From a bacterium (lineage in GTDB: Bacteria > UBP15 > UBA6099 > JAJRTR01), in contig JAJRTR010000038.1 in NCBI GenBank assembly GCA_024278215.1, positions 1 through 63,333 on the forward strand: a DNA stretch of 63,333 bases. Direction: 5' to 3'. Positions 17,710-27,495 of the stretch are shown here, one piece after another; positions within the stretch are counted from its first letter, which is position 1, and each line of letters starts with the position of its first letter. Made by a program: the position numbers and the translations under genes. The notes under the pieces are model-generated. The model made no database searches. It worked only from the letters and a program-made list of their open reading frames with translations, and was not told the origin of the DNA.

Positions 17710-19440
17710 TTATTTCTTAATAACCTTAATCGCTTTCTTCGGGCAAATCTGTGCGCAGACAGTGCAGCCGTTGCACAGGAAAGTATTGATGGAGGGTTTG
17801 CCGCCTGAACTGGTGATCGCCGGGCAGTTTATGCGCAGGCAGCCGCCGCATTCGTTGCACACGGCCTCGTCGACAAACATGGGAGTGTGCCGTATCTTCG
17901 CGCGAAGCGGGCAGGGCGCCGTCGAGATCAGTACCGAAGGTGCGTCTTTCGCAAGCTCGCGCCTGATGACCTTGCGGGTTTCCCTGATCTTGAACGGGTC
18001 CACTCTGAAAGTATTTTTTATGCCCAGCGCTTTGCAGACCTCGACCAGGTCGACGGCGTTTGTGTCGTCGCCCTGGAGTGTGCGGCCCGTGGCGGCATGT
18101 TCCTGCCCGCCCGTCATGGCAGTTGTCCTGTTGTCGAGGATAATAACAGTATTCAGACCTTTGTTGTAGGCCATCTCGAGTACGCCCGTGAGCCCCGAGT
18201 GCAGGAAAGTCGAGTCGCCGAGCACACCCACACACTTCTGAGCGTCTTTGCCCGCGGCTTTCGCGTATCCGTGCGACACGCCGATGCTCGCCCCCATGCA
18301 CACGCACATGTCGTGCATACTCAGCGGCGGCAGCACACCGAGCGTGTAGCAGCCGATGTCGCCGAAGACGATAGTTTTAAGTGGTTTCAGAGCAGTGTAC
18401 GTGCCGCGATGCGGGCAGCCCGCACACAGGTTGGGCGGCCTCATCGGCAGCCCGCTCGCATCTTCCACAGGGTGCGGGCGGCGCCGGCGCACCAGCGCGT
18501 TCTTTATGATGTCCGGGTTCAACTCGCCGCACACGGGCAGCTTGCTTTTCCCGATCACTTCTATTCCCAGCGCCTTTATCGAATCTTCGAGGAACGGTTC
18601 GAGTTCCTCGATTACATATATCTTTTTAACACTTTTCGCGAATTTTCTTATCAGTTTTTCAGGCAGCGGGTTGGTCATGCCGAGTTTAAGAAAACTCGCG
18701 TCCGGGAACACTTCCTTCGCATACTGATATGCCACGCCGCTGGTGACGACGCCGATTTCCTTGCTACCTTTTTCGATGAAATTAAGAGGTGACTTTTCGC
18801 TGTATTCCTTCAGGTGCGCTGTCCGCTCTTCGACAAATTTATGTCTCTTTCTGGCAAACGCCGGCACCATGACGTACTTGGGCGGGTTCTGCACGAACGG
18901 TTTTTGCTTAACCCTTTTCCTTCGTCCTGTATTGACAATCGTGCGCGAGTGGTTGACGCGGGTGGTGGTGATCACCAGCACGGGCGTGTCGAAATTCTCG
19001 CTTATATCAAAGGCAGTCTTGACGGCGTCGAGCGCTTCCTGGCTGTCGGAGGGTTCGAGCAGCGGCACCTTTGCCAGCTTCGCATAGTAGCGGTTGTCCT
19101 GCTCGTTCTGCGAACTGTGCATCTCGGGGTCGTCCGCGCATATCAGGACAAAACCGGTCGGAGTGCCGGTATAAGAGAATGTGCAGAAAGGGTCGGCGGC
19201 GACATTGAGTCCGACATGCTTAAGGGATACGATGGTGCGGCGGCCTGCCATTGCCGCGCCGATGCCCACCTCGAGGGCCACCTTTTCGTTCGGTGCCCAC
19301 TCGGCGTATATTTCCTCATACTGCGCGAGATTCTCTGTGATTTCCGTGCTGGGTGTGCCGGGATACGCGGCGGCGAAAGTCGCGCCCGCTTCCCATGCTC
19401 CCCTCGCTATCGCTTCGTTGCCTGTTAAAAGCTGCTTCAT
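17710..19440 (-). CDS. iorA: Indolepyruvate:ferredoxin oxidoreductase, alpha subunit
   Basis: A 576-residue thiamine-diphosphate enzyme subunit. The N-terminal pyrimidine-binding domain begins LLTGNEAIARGAWEAG and contains YPGTPSTEI. The diphosphate-binding part has GDSTFLHSGLTGV and ends in ILDN. Two ferredoxin-type motifs close the protein (CNECGGCLRINCP and CNGCTVCAQICPKKA), so it carries two [4Fe-4S] clusters. It oxidises indolepyruvate, phenylpyruvate or related 2-oxoacids from transaminated amino acids. It is the first gene of the operon, behind an 18-bp Rex-type operator at 19515-19532, so it is probably repressed when NADH is low. Confidence 0.95.
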   Translation of the reverse strand: MKQLLTGNEAIARGAWEAGATFAAAYPGTPSTEITENLAQYEEIYAEWAPNEKVALEVGIGAAMAGRRTIVSLKHVGLNVAADPFCTFSYTGTPTGFVLICADDPEMHSSQNEQDNRYYAKLAKVPLLEPSDSQEALDAVKTAFDISENFDTPVLVITTTRVNHSRTIVNTGRRKRVKQKPFVQNPPKYVMVPAFARKRHKFVEERTAHLKEYSEKSPLNFIEKGSKEIGVVTSGVAYQYAKEVFPDASFLKLGMTNPLPEKLIRKFAKSVKKIYVIEELEPFLEDSIKALGIEVIGKSKLPVCGELNPDIIKNALVRRRRPHPVEDASGLPMRPPNLCAGCPHRGTYTALKPLKTIVFGDIGCYTLGVLPPLSMHDMCVCMGASIGVSHGYAKAAGKDAQKCVGVLGDSTFLHSGLTGVLEMAYNKGLNTVIILDNRTTAMTGGQEHAATGRTLQGDDTNAVDLVEVCKALGIKNTFRVDPFKIRETRKVIRRELAKDAPSVLISTAPCPLRAKIRHTPMFVDEAVCNECGGCLRINCPAITSSGGKPSINTFLCNGCTVCAQICPKKAIKVIKK

Positions 19441-19481
19441 TTTTTCAGTTGCCTTTTCGTTTCAATATAATGCGCGGTCCT

Positions 19482-19510
19482 TCTATATTCAGACATTCGG
19501 ACCGTCGCAA
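19482..19510 (-). promoter_or_regulatory. Probable iorA promoter
   Basis: Read on the minus strand: TTGCGA as -35 (19505-19510), a 17-bp spacer and TATAGA as -10 (19482-19487), about 40 bp before the iorA start codon. The -10 match is moderate. The Rex-type site lies 4 bp upstream of the -35 box. Confidence 0.5.
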
Positions 19511-19514
19511 TGCC

Positions 19515-19532
19515 TTGTGATTGTTTACACAA
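19515..19532. promoter_or_regulatory. Rex-type operator upstream of iorA
   Basis: TTGTGATTGTTTACACAA has the exact 18-bp architecture of Rex sites: TTGTG, eight bases, CACAA. It lies 75 bp upstream of the iorA ATG. A rex gene is present at 38342-39010. The link is inferred from the motif and the presence of Rex. Confidence 0.7.
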
Positions 19533-19810
19533 GTGTTGAATTTTATCACTTTTTATATCAAAAATCCACAGTCTTTTTGTATATGTGGTGTGCGATAAAA
19601 ACGTGGATTTCGAGTGTACAGTATTGAAAATGCGTGAAAACAGAGTTGCTTGTGTCATACACTGCCAAAAAAGGGCTGGGCTCGATTGTTGTTTTTGACT
19701 GGAGTTTTCAATTTCATTTGTGTAAAATTGCGAAATCGTATGATTTCAATTTTTTGACTTTTTAATCTGTTGTCGCGATTGTTTTCTATTTTGAGCCGGG
19801 TAAACCATAA

Positions 19811-20863
19811 ATGGTATCAGTTGAATTCGAAAGTGTGGTAAAGCGATTCGGCTCGACGGTCGCTGTGGACCGTGTATCGCTGAAGATAAACGAAGGCGAG
19901 CTCTTTTTTCTGCTGGGGCCGTCGGGTTGCGGAAAGACAACCTGTCTGCGCATGGTCGCCGGTTTTATTTCGCCCGACGGCGGTTGCCTTACATTCGACG
20001 GACACGATATCGGCAATATGCCACCGCATCGTCGCAATGTCGGCATGGTTTTCCAGACTTACGCGCTTTTTCCTCACATGACGGTCGAACAGAATGTTGC
20101 ATACGGGTTGCGTTTCCGCAAGGTAGGTGCTGCCGACAGGAAAAGGAGAACGGCGGAGATTCTCGAACGAACCCGGCTCGAGGGGCTCGGAAAACGGCTG
20201 CCCGCGCAACTTTCCGGCGGACAGCAGCAGCGTGTCGCTCTGGCCCGCGCTCTCGTGATACAGCCCGATGTTCTCCTGCTCGACGAGCCTCTCAGTAACC
20301 TCGACACGCGGCTCCGCATCGAGGTGCGCGAAGAGATAAAAAAGATACACGAAGAGTTTCGGATAACTGCGCTGTATGTCACCCACGATCAGGACGAAGC
20401 GCTTTCACTGGCGGACCGGCTCGCAGTGATGCGCGACGGCCGCATCGAACAGATGGGAACGCCCGAAGATATTTACGCGCGGCCCGCAAACGCTTTTGTC
20501 GCGGGCTTCGTGGGCGACACCAATATCTTGAGTGCGGCCCCCGCCGTGCGTGATGGCACGTCCGGCATCGACACGCCTGCGGGCTGGGTGCCGATTGGCG
20601 ACAACGCCGGTTACGCGCTGCCGGTAGGTGAGTTCGACATATCTGTGCGGCCCGAATCAGTGAAGCTCGCCGACCCGTCGGAGTGCGACGCGGCGGGCAC
20701 TGTGCGCAGCATCGACTTCTTCGGCAGCACAGCGCGTATCATTCTGGAACTGGACAACGGCCTGGAGTTGAGCGCGCTGGCCGTGGGGCCGTCCACGCGC
20801 TGGAAAAAAGGAAGCCGCGCGGGCATCAGGCTGGAGGCGGGCGATGTCGTTATCCTCAAGTGA
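19811..20863 (+). CDS. ABC importer ATP-binding protein, PotA/FbpC-like
   Basis: A 350-residue ATPase of the spermidine/putrescine/iron/thiamine importer group. It has Walker A GPSGCGKTT near residue 37, signature LSGGQQQRVALARAL near 135 and Walker B VLLLDEPLSNLD near 155. A C-terminal TOBE-type regulatory domain (FVGDTNILSAAP onwards) follows. It powers the fused permease encoded next, whose start overlaps its end by 20 bp. No binding protein is adjacent, so the substrate cannot be named; iron, thiamine and polyamines are the usual choices. Confidence 0.93.
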   Translation: MVSVEFESVVKRFGSTVAVDRVSLKINEGELFFLLGPSGCGKTTCLRMVAGFISPDGGCLTFDGHDIGNMPPHRRNVGMVFQTYALFPHMTVEQNVAYGLRFRKVGAADRKRRTAEILERTRLEGLGKRLPAQLSGGQQQRVALARALVIQPDVLLLDEPLSNLDTRLRIEVREEIKKIHEEFRITALYVTHDQDEALSLADRLAVMRDGRIEQMGTPEDIYARPANAFVAGFVGDTNILSAAPAVRDGTSGIDTPAGWVPIGDNAGYALPVGEFDISVRPESVKLADPSECDAAGTVRSIDFFGSTARIILELDNGLELSALAVGPSTRWKKGSRAGIRLEAGDVVILK

Positions 20864-22541
20864 GCGCCCTGCGGCAGGCACATACGCGGGCACAGCGGCG
20901 ATCGTGGCCTTCTTTCTTGTTTTCCTTTTCTATCCGCTCCTTTATGTGTTCAGAAAATCGTTCATCATCGACGGCGGTTTTTCCATGACGTTTTTCAGGC
21001 AGCTTCTGGAAAACCCGGTGATGCGCGAAAGCATCGTCAACAGCCTTGTGATCGGGGCGACTGTGACGATAATTTCAGCCGGCCTCGGTTTTCTTTTCGC
21101 CACGCTGATGGTAAAGACCGACATGCCGTTCAAAGGTTTGTGGGGCAACATGCTGCTCGCGCCGATTATCCTGCCGCCTTTCGTCGCGGCGATCGGCGTA
21201 AAATATATATTCGGCAAATTCGGCATGGTCAATTCGCTGCTCATGCAACTGGATATGATCGAACCGCGCCACCCTATCGACTGGCTCGGACAGCCTTTCT
21301 GGGGCGTTGTTATACTCGAGGCGCTCCACCTGTTTCCCATAATGTACCTCAATATAGTCGGCTCGTTTTCGCTTATAGACCCGTCGCTGGAGGAAGCCGC
21401 GCGCGGACTGGGAGCGAAAGGGCTGTCTCTTTTCCGCTCCATAACGATGCCGCTGCTCGCGCCGGGTTTTTTCGCGGGCTCTTCCATCGTGTTTATCTGG
21501 GCCTTCACCGATCTGGGCACACCGCTGCTGTTCGAGTACCGCGCGGTGGCGCCGGTGCAGATTTTAAACGCGGTGCAGGCGGCCCAGGTGAATCCCATAG
21601 GCTATGCGCTGGTCGTCGTGGTACTGGCGGTGACGGTGATATTCTTCGCGGCTTCGAAATTCATGTTCGGGCATCGTCGGTTCGAGATGGCGGCGTTCGG
21701 TCGCACTTCGGGCACGCTGACGCGACTTTCGCCGCTCGTAAAATTGTTGCTGGTTGTCTTCATGACGGCATTTGTGCTCGTCTCGATTATCCCGCATATA
21801 AGTGTTGCCTTGGTCTCATTCTCACAAGATTGGTTTATGACTGTGCTGCCGGATGCCTGGACCACCGAGTTCTACGCCAAAGTGTTTTCCCACCCCATTG
21901 CCGCGTTGTCAATGAAAAACAGCATGTTGTTCAGCAGTCTGAGCGTGATACTCGTGCTTGTGATGGGTGGCGTCATAGCGTACTACCTGGCAAGGAAGAA
22001 GTTCAGGGGTAAGGAAGTGCTCGACGCATGCGCCATGCTGCCGCTTGCAGTGCCCGGTGTTGTGCTCGCGTTCGGCTATGTGCAATGTTTTTTCGGCACG
22101 CCGATAGACCCACGAATGAACCCGGTGGTGCTTCTGGTGATCAGCTATGCGGTGCGGCGACTGCCGCTCGTCGTGCGCGCACTGTACGCGGGCTTCCAGC
22201 AGTCGAGCGTCACACTCGAGGAAGCGTCTCAGTGCCTCGGCGCGTCGCCGGGCACCACACTGCGCCTGATCACGTTTCCGCTCATCCGGGCCAACTTCCT
22301 CGGCGCGGCAATTCTCGCATTCGCATTCAGCATGCTCGAAGTCAGCGACAGCCTGATACTCGCCATGCAGGAGAAGTTCTACCCGATGACAAAAGCGATA
22401 TACATGCTTGCGGGCAGACTTGGCGACGGCGGCTACATCGCCAGTGCGATGGGGATGTTGGGGGTGCTGCTGCTCGCAGGAGCCATCATGATCGCCCAGC
22501 GCCTCATCGGCAGCCGCATGGGCGACCTCTTCAGAGCCTGA
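20844..22541 (+). CDS. ABC importer fused double permease, FbpB/ThiP-like
   Basis: A 565-residue membrane protein with about twelve helices, formed by two permease halves in one chain. Each half carries an EAA loop that contacts the ATPase: EEAARGLGAKGLSLFRS near residue 184 and EEASQCLGASPGTTLRL near 460. This fused layout is typical of iron(III) and thiamine importers. It overlaps the ATPase gene by 20 bp, so the two are translationally coupled. The operon ends here; no solute-binding gene follows or precedes. Confidence 0.92.
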   Translation: MSLSSSERPAAGTYAGTAAIVAFFLVFLFYPLLYVFRKSFIIDGGFSMTFFRQLLENPVMRESIVNSLVIGATVTIISAGLGFLFATLMVKTDMPFKGLWGNMLLAPIILPPFVAAIGVKYIFGKFGMVNSLLMQLDMIEPRHPIDWLGQPFWGVVILEALHLFPIMYLNIVGSFSLIDPSLEEAARGLGAKGLSLFRSITMPLLAPGFFAGSSIVFIWAFTDLGTPLLFEYRAVAPVQILNAVQAAQVNPIGYALVVVVLAVTVIFFAASKFMFGHRRFEMAAFGRTSGTLTRLSPLVKLLLVVFMTAFVLVSIIPHISVALVSFSQDWFMTVLPDAWTTEFYAKVFSHPIAALSMKNSMLFSSLSVILVLVMGGVIAYYLARKKFRGKEVLDACAMLPLAVPGVVLAFGYVQCFFGTPIDPRMNPVVLLVISYAVRRLPLVVRALYAGFQQSSVTLEEASQCLGASPGTTLRLITFPLIRANFLGAAILAFAFSMLEVSDSLILAMQEKFYPMTKAIYMLAGRLGDGGYIASAMGMLGVLLLAGAIMIAQRLIGSRMGDLFRA

Positions 22542-22597
22542 TCGAGTTCCAACGCCTGATTCGGCACAGTCGAAACTCGGAATTCGATAGTTTTATC

Positions 22598-25500
22598 TCA
22601 CCCGGAGAAATCGACATTGCGGATTAGTTGAAGTGTGCATTGTTTGTCGCGGAGGCGGCGGATCATGGCTTCGTTGACGACTTCGCCCTCAGCCGCGAGA
22701 ATATTGCCCTCCGAGTCGGCGACATCTTTTTTCAGGCGCTTGCCGATGAGGTAGGCGAGTCGTTTGATGTGGGTGTCTTCGAGCTGGCTGCGGGTGGGAC
22801 CTACGCCGGAACCGCGTGCTGTGCTGCGGCTGGCGATCTTCAGCGGATTCTCCGGTCTCTGCCCGCCGAACAGACTGCTCAGGATTCCGCCTCCTGCGAA
22901 CATGCTCTCGAGGTCTGTCCTGAAGCCCTTGCTCAGGAGCTTTTCCATATTCTTGAGAATCGCTTTGAAACCCTTTTCCATTTCGATGTCGCGCCTGTCC
23001 AGATGGTCCTCGATGCGCTCGACGTAGTTGTCGATGACGTCGCCGACACGCGCCTCGATGCGTTCACGCAACCTGTCCATGTCCTTCATGCTCGCAAGTT
23101 CATTAAGTCCCGCATCTAGTGATTCGCGCACACTTTCGCGCAACTGTTTGAGCGTCTTCTCGATGTTTTCGTTCGAGCGCTTGATGGCCCATGCCTGATC
23201 CGATAATTTTTCGGACATCTTTCTGTCTATATCATCGCTCAGGCTGTCATGAAGTTCGGCGCTTTTTTCAGCGATTACCTGCCGCAACTGCCGGAGTGTT
23301 TCTTCCGGGTCGCCACCTGCGGCACCGATCATTTCTTCGATGCTGTTGCGCAACTCATTTATTTTATCGGCGTTGTTTTGCGTCACATCGTTCGCCTTCG
23401 CGCCGACTTCGTCGATAATCCTGTCGCGGACTTCGTCGAGCCTGCCCGGCAGCCCGCTGATTATTTCCTTTGTCGCGTCGTCATCTGCCGGTGCCGTCTC
23501 CGAGAGTTTGCTTTCAATTTCCGACATCAGCCTGTCGGCATTTTCCTGCGTGAATATTTTCATGCTGTCGAGTTTTTCACCTGTTGTGCTGTTTATGCCG
23601 CGCCCGAGGTCGTCCAACTGCGATGAAATACGGTCGCTCAGTTGCGTAATGTCATCACTCGACGCGGCTCCAGCGAATTGGGCACCCTGTGAAAGAAACT
23701 CCCTGATGCCTGCCGCCATATCAGAATACCCCGACACGCTCTCTTCGAGCCGTTCGCGCAGGCCGCCCGTCAGCGCTTCGGTTTTCGTCTCGAGTCGTCC
23801 CGCCGCGTCGTCGATTTTCGACAGTAGTTCGGTTTTAATATTTTCGAGATCGGCGGTTGTCGCGCCGCCGGATTTCTGCAACGCGCCGGCAATGCTTTCA
23901 TCAATCATCCGGGCTATTTCAGCGACGCCGGGCAACGATACTTCTTCAGTTACCGCCGCGCTTTCCAGAAGGTCGCCGACTGTTTCAGTCACCGCGGCGG
24001 CGAGTTCTTCGCGCAACGCGCCGATCTGCTCTTCCGTAATCACTGCCGTCGCTTCGCCGGGGGCCGCACTGCCTGTTCCCGCCGCGATTTTCGATATTGC
24101 CTCCTCGACGGATTGTTTAAGTTTCTCGACTTTCCCGGTAAGTTTCTCGTCCAGTGTTTTCAACTGTTCACGGTTGTCCAGAGTGAGTGTATTCAGTACG
24201 TCGACGACAGTGTTGATCTCATCGACGAGTGATTCTGTGATGTTTTCCGTATCTGCGCTGTTGCCGTCCGGCAATTTCTCCGCGAAGTTTTGCATCAATT
24301 CTCTAAGCCCGTCTATGTCTTCGGATTTCGCTGAGGCCGCCGTCGCATCCCGTACAGCCTCGATAAGTTCGGCTTTCAACTTTTCGAGAGTTTCCGCATC
24401 GACCGCATCGCCCTGCGCCGACGACGGACCGGCGGGCTGCGCATCGTCCGCGCTTTCTTCCGGCGCGATATAACCCATTATTTCCTGCTGTATCTTTTCA
24501 ATATCTTCAGACTTCAGCATCAATTCCGTCATCGACTTGAGGTCTTCATGGAAAGCGCTTATCTTTTCAACGATAATGCCTGCCGTCTCTTTATCTTCCA
24601 TGTCGGATTGCGTTGCAGAATATAGTGTCGTTTTATCGAGCCAGCCGCGGATAACCTCGAGGTCCTGCTTGCGCAAAGCGCCTTCTCCAAACTCTGCGAA
24701 TTGTGCCAGGAGATCATTTTTCAGTGATTCGAGATGCTCGATTCCTACACCAGCCGGAGTCGGCGCGCCGGTCGCGGTTTTTTCCATCAATTCGTCGATC
24801 CGGTTCCTTATGGATTCGAGGTCATCCTTCCTGATAAAGTTGTCGAGGTACATCTCCAGCCTGCCGATTATCTCCTGTTTCGCTTCTCCCAGCAGTTGCT
24901 CTGTCACGGTGTTTTTCGAGTCTGTGTTTTCCAGTGACTGCCGCACTTCGCCCAGTATCTGCCTTATTTCCGCAAGGGCGTCCGCACCTGTATTGTTGTC
25001 GCCGCCTATCGCAGCAATCATATCCGCCAGTTCGTTTCTCAGGTTTTCGATGTGCGATACTTTCACAGAGTTTTCGTCTTCGACAGGCTGCGCGGGCGCG
25101 TACTCCGCCAGCCACTGCCGTATCACAGAAAGGTTTTCCTCTTTAAGACCTGTTTCGGACGCAACGCCGACAGCATCAATAATTTCTGTTTTAACCTTAT
25201 CGAGCAGTTCCTCTATATCAGGCTTACCGGCATCTTTTTCTTCAGCGCCGAGCGCAAATTCATCTATCCATTGCCGGACCGGAGCAAGGTCTTCTTTCTT
25301 CAGAACGGATTCGGAAATGTCGGAAATAATGCTTTCGATCTTTTTTATTTTTTCGTTCAATTCAGCAGCATGTTGCGCTTCGAGTTCCATGCGATGCGCG
25401 ATGCGCGATTCGAGCAGATTCCTTATCGAGTTTTCGATTATTGTTTGCTGATCGTCAATGTCCTGGGCAAGTTTGTTGTGCCGTTTTTCAGCGTTTTTCG

Positions 25501-27190
25501 CCATGTTGTCGAGCTTGCTGCCGAGTTCGAGAGCGTATGTCTTCATGTTTTCCATCAACCCGGCCATCAACCCGGCGAGTTCTTTGCCGCTGTTGCTTTC
25601 GACAGCATTTTTGAGTTCTTCCATCGTCTTGTTCTGCGTCTGGAACGCTTCGGAAAGTGTGTCGACAACAGCGTCGACCGCGCCTTCGTTTTCTTCGTCC
25701 ATTTTGCTCGCGAGTGAACGGATTTCGCCGATAATATTTTTCGACACGCCGCCGAGGGCTTCATCTTTAAGCCCGGAGATGATCTTTCCAGCAAGGTCGT
25801 CGAACATGATGGCTGCTGTGTCGGAATCCAGTAGTTGAGACGCGCCGTCGGCTGCACCAAGTGCACCGGCGATACGGTCCAGCTCGGATGTAACCATCGA
25901 ATTTATTGCCTTCGTCCGCTCTTCGTTCCTGTTGCTGAAATCGAGAAGTTGTTTCTTGAATTCTTCGGTCGTTATAGCTTTGTCCTCGAAGTTTTTCACT
26001 ACCTCGATAACAGGCGCGGCAAGTTCGGCGGCCAGTTTCTCCGGGTCCGGTCGTTCTTCCTCAAGTTTCTGTTTCACAGCATCGACTGTTTCGTCCAATT
26101 TCCGTCCGAGCGATTCGGCAATCTCCTTTATCGGGGCGGTATCAATCTGCGGGGCTTCCTGTCCGGTCGCGGCAAGTTCGTCTGTTTTTTCTATCAGCTT
26201 ACTCAGCATGGATTCAATGTTCGCAAGCGATTCCTTAACATTGTCGATGGGAGCCGTCGCGCCGATCGTGATCTTTTCCTCGAGCAGCATCTCCATGGCG
26301 CGTGCTTCCTGGTCGAGTTCATCTTCATCGACGGTTTTTTCATTTTGTGCGCGGAGCGCATCGAGTATTTCCTCCTTGAAGCTTTCCAGCGACTGCGCCG
26401 GGGCAAAGTCACTTATCCGCTCGAGCATTGCGCCCGACATTTCCTCGAACAATTCCCTGACAGCGCCTTTTATATCGTCTGTCGTGGGCACCTCCGGCAA
26501 CTCGATTCGGGGCATCAACGGCGCGGGGATTGTTTCCGGCGCGTGATGCGTGGCCTGCATGGACGAGCTTTCGGGCATTGCGGCAACTTCAGGTTGTGAT
26601 GTTGTCGTAGCAGTCGGTGTCGCCTGCGTGGGCTGTTCGACAGGTGAGGTAGCAGGGGCCGGCTGTTGGGCGGGGCGAGGAGGTGCAGGCGCTTCAACAG
26701 CATCGTCGTCGTCGATTTTTTCTGTGAGTGCGTCTGCGTTGACGATGATCCGCTCCTGCGTGATTTTCATGATGTGGCGACCGGCGACCTTTTCCACATC
26801 CTTGTCGGGTATCAGCGAAAGCCTTTCGATCACACCGTCTTTTTCACTTATTGCGAAATCATGCACCGTTCCCATCAGCATTCCCGTGTCGGTGATAACC
26901 TGTGCTCCGGCGACTGCTATGTCTTTGAGAAAAGTGTTCAGAAGCTCCGGGACATCGGACAACTTCAACGGCGATGACAGATTCTCGGTGATTACGGCGT
27001 TCGAATAGACACTTTTAACATAAGAATACGGAACCACATCAAGCGAACTCTGCCCCTCGGCGGGTGCGAGTATGAAAGCTGTCACCCGCTTCTCGTCGGG
27101 CTCGATCACATAACCCTTGATCTGCCCCATCTTTTCGTTCTTGTCCGAATTGATTACCGGTTTGTTCAGCAGTACGAGACTGTAAACCAT
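22598..27190 (-). CDS. Giant PRC-barrel coiled-coil protein, function unknown
   Basis: About 1530 residues, the largest protein here. The N-terminal 170 residues look like one or two PRC-barrel domains (PVINSDKNEKMGQIKGYVIE, then VITDTGMLMGTVHDFAISE), which bind proteins, RNA or membranes. A Pro/Gln-rich linker follows, then over 1200 residues of acidic helical coiled coil. Residues about 625-975 hold at least six degenerate units with K-x-D/E-D-L-x-x-IR-x-WLDE (RQWIDEF, RQWLAEY, RNRIDEL, RGWLDKT), spaced 50-95 residues apart. The last 60 residues form a small domain (IGKRLKKDVADSEGN) found at the ends of other PRC proteins. There is no signal peptide or membrane helix. ATG at 27190 is chosen because GAGGGG precedes it and the barrel starts there. 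It may be a cytoskeletal or polar scaffold. Confidence 0.75.
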   Translation of the reverse strand: MVYSLVLLNKPVINSDKNEKMGQIKGYVIEPDEKRVTAFILAPAEGQSSLDVVPYSYVKSVYSNAVITENLSSPLKLSDVPELLNTFLKDIAVAGAQVITDTGMLMGTVHDFAISEKDGVIERLSLIPDKDVEKVAGRHIMKITQERIIVNADALTEKIDDDDAVEAPAPPRPAQQPAPATSPVEQPTQATPTATTTSQPEVAAMPESSSMQATHHAPETIPAPLMPRIELPEVPTTDDIKGAVRELFEEMSGAMLERISDFAPAQSLESFKEEILDALRAQNEKTVDEDELDQEARAMEMLLEEKITIGATAPIDNVKESLANIESMLSKLIEKTDELAATGQEAPQIDTAPIKEIAESLGRKLDETVDAVKQKLEEERPDPEKLAAELAAPVIEVVKNFEDKAITTEEFKKQLLDFSNRNEERTKAINSMVTSELDRIAGALGAADGASQLLDSDTAAIMFDDLAGKIISGLKDEALGGVSKNIIGEIRSLASKMDEENEGAVDAVVDTLSEAFQTQNKTMEELKNAVESNSGKELAGLMAGLMENMKTYALELGSKLDNMAKNAEKRHNKLAQDIDDQQTIIENSIRNLLESRIAHRMELEAQHAAELNEKIKKIESIISDISESVLKKEDLAPVRQWIDEFALGAEEKDAGKPDIEELLDKVKTEIIDAVGVASETGLKEENLSVIRQWLAEYAPAQPVEDENSVKVSHIENLRNELADMIAAIGGDNNTGADALAEIRQILGEVRQSLENTDSKNTVTEQLLGEAKQEIIGRLEMYLDNFIRKDDLESIRNRIDELMEKTATGAPTPAGVGIEHLESLKNDLLAQFAEFGEGALRKQDLEVIRGWLDKTTLYSATQSDMEDKETAGIIVEKISAFHEDLKSMTELMLKSEDIEKIQQEIMGYIAPEESADDAQPAGPSSAQGDAVDAETLEKLKAELIEAVRDATAASAKSEDIDGLRELMQNFAEKLPDGNSADTENITESLVDEINTVVDVLNTLTLDNREQLKTLDEKLTGKVEKLKQSVEEAISKIAAGTGSAAPGEATAVITEEQIGALREELAAAVTETVGDLLESAAVTEEVSLPGVAEIARMIDESIAGALQKSGGATTADLENIKTELLSKIDDAAGRLETKTEALTGGLRERLEESVSGYSDMAAGIREFLSQGAQFAGAASSDDITQLSDRISSQLDDLGRGINSTTGEKLDSMKIFTQENADRLMSEIESKLSETAPADDDATKEIISGLPGRLDEVRDRIIDEVGAKANDVTQNNADKINELRNSIEEMIGAAGGDPEETLRQLRQVIAEKSAELHDSLSDDIDRKMSEKLSDQAWAIKRSNENIEKTLKQLRESVRESLDAGLNELASMKDMDRLRERIEARVGDVIDNYVERIEDHLDRRDIEMEKGFKAILKNMEKLLSKGFRTDLESMFAGGGILSSLFGGQRPENPLKIASRSTARGSGVGPTRSQLEDTHIKRLAYLIGKRLKKDVADSEGNILAAEGEVVNEAMIRRLRDKQCTLQLIRNVDFSG

Positions 27191-27495
27191 GAGACCCCTC
27201 TTTTGCATGCTGATGCTTCCGGGCGTTTTGCATTCTACCGGAAACTCACGTTTCTGATGCGGCGCGAAAACCGCCCCTGTTCCTGCTCGAACTCCCCGGC
27301 TCGTGCATCGGGACTTTCCGGGCACGCAAATATAACAACGGCATTCCTGCCGGATTCCATTATAATATAGTATCCCTCACTTATGAACAACAGTTGTATT
27401 AACTTATTAAGATTCGCATAGCGCCCGAAGTAATTTGTCGTTTATGTATTCAGATGCCGAATTTCCGTTTTATCCCCATTGCAGGTATAATCGGG

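Larger units (their letters stand above)
19441..19810. other. Divergent promoter region between iorA and the ABC importer
   Basis: An AT-rich 370-bp spacer with no gene. It holds the Rex-type operator (19515-19532) and a likely iorA promoter. The ABC side has AT-rich runs, but I see no clear -35/-10 pair there. Confidence 0.7.

Noticed and set aside
22542-22597. Terminator between the ABC permease and the coiled-coil gene
   Set aside because: Only weak complementarity and no T run on either strand.
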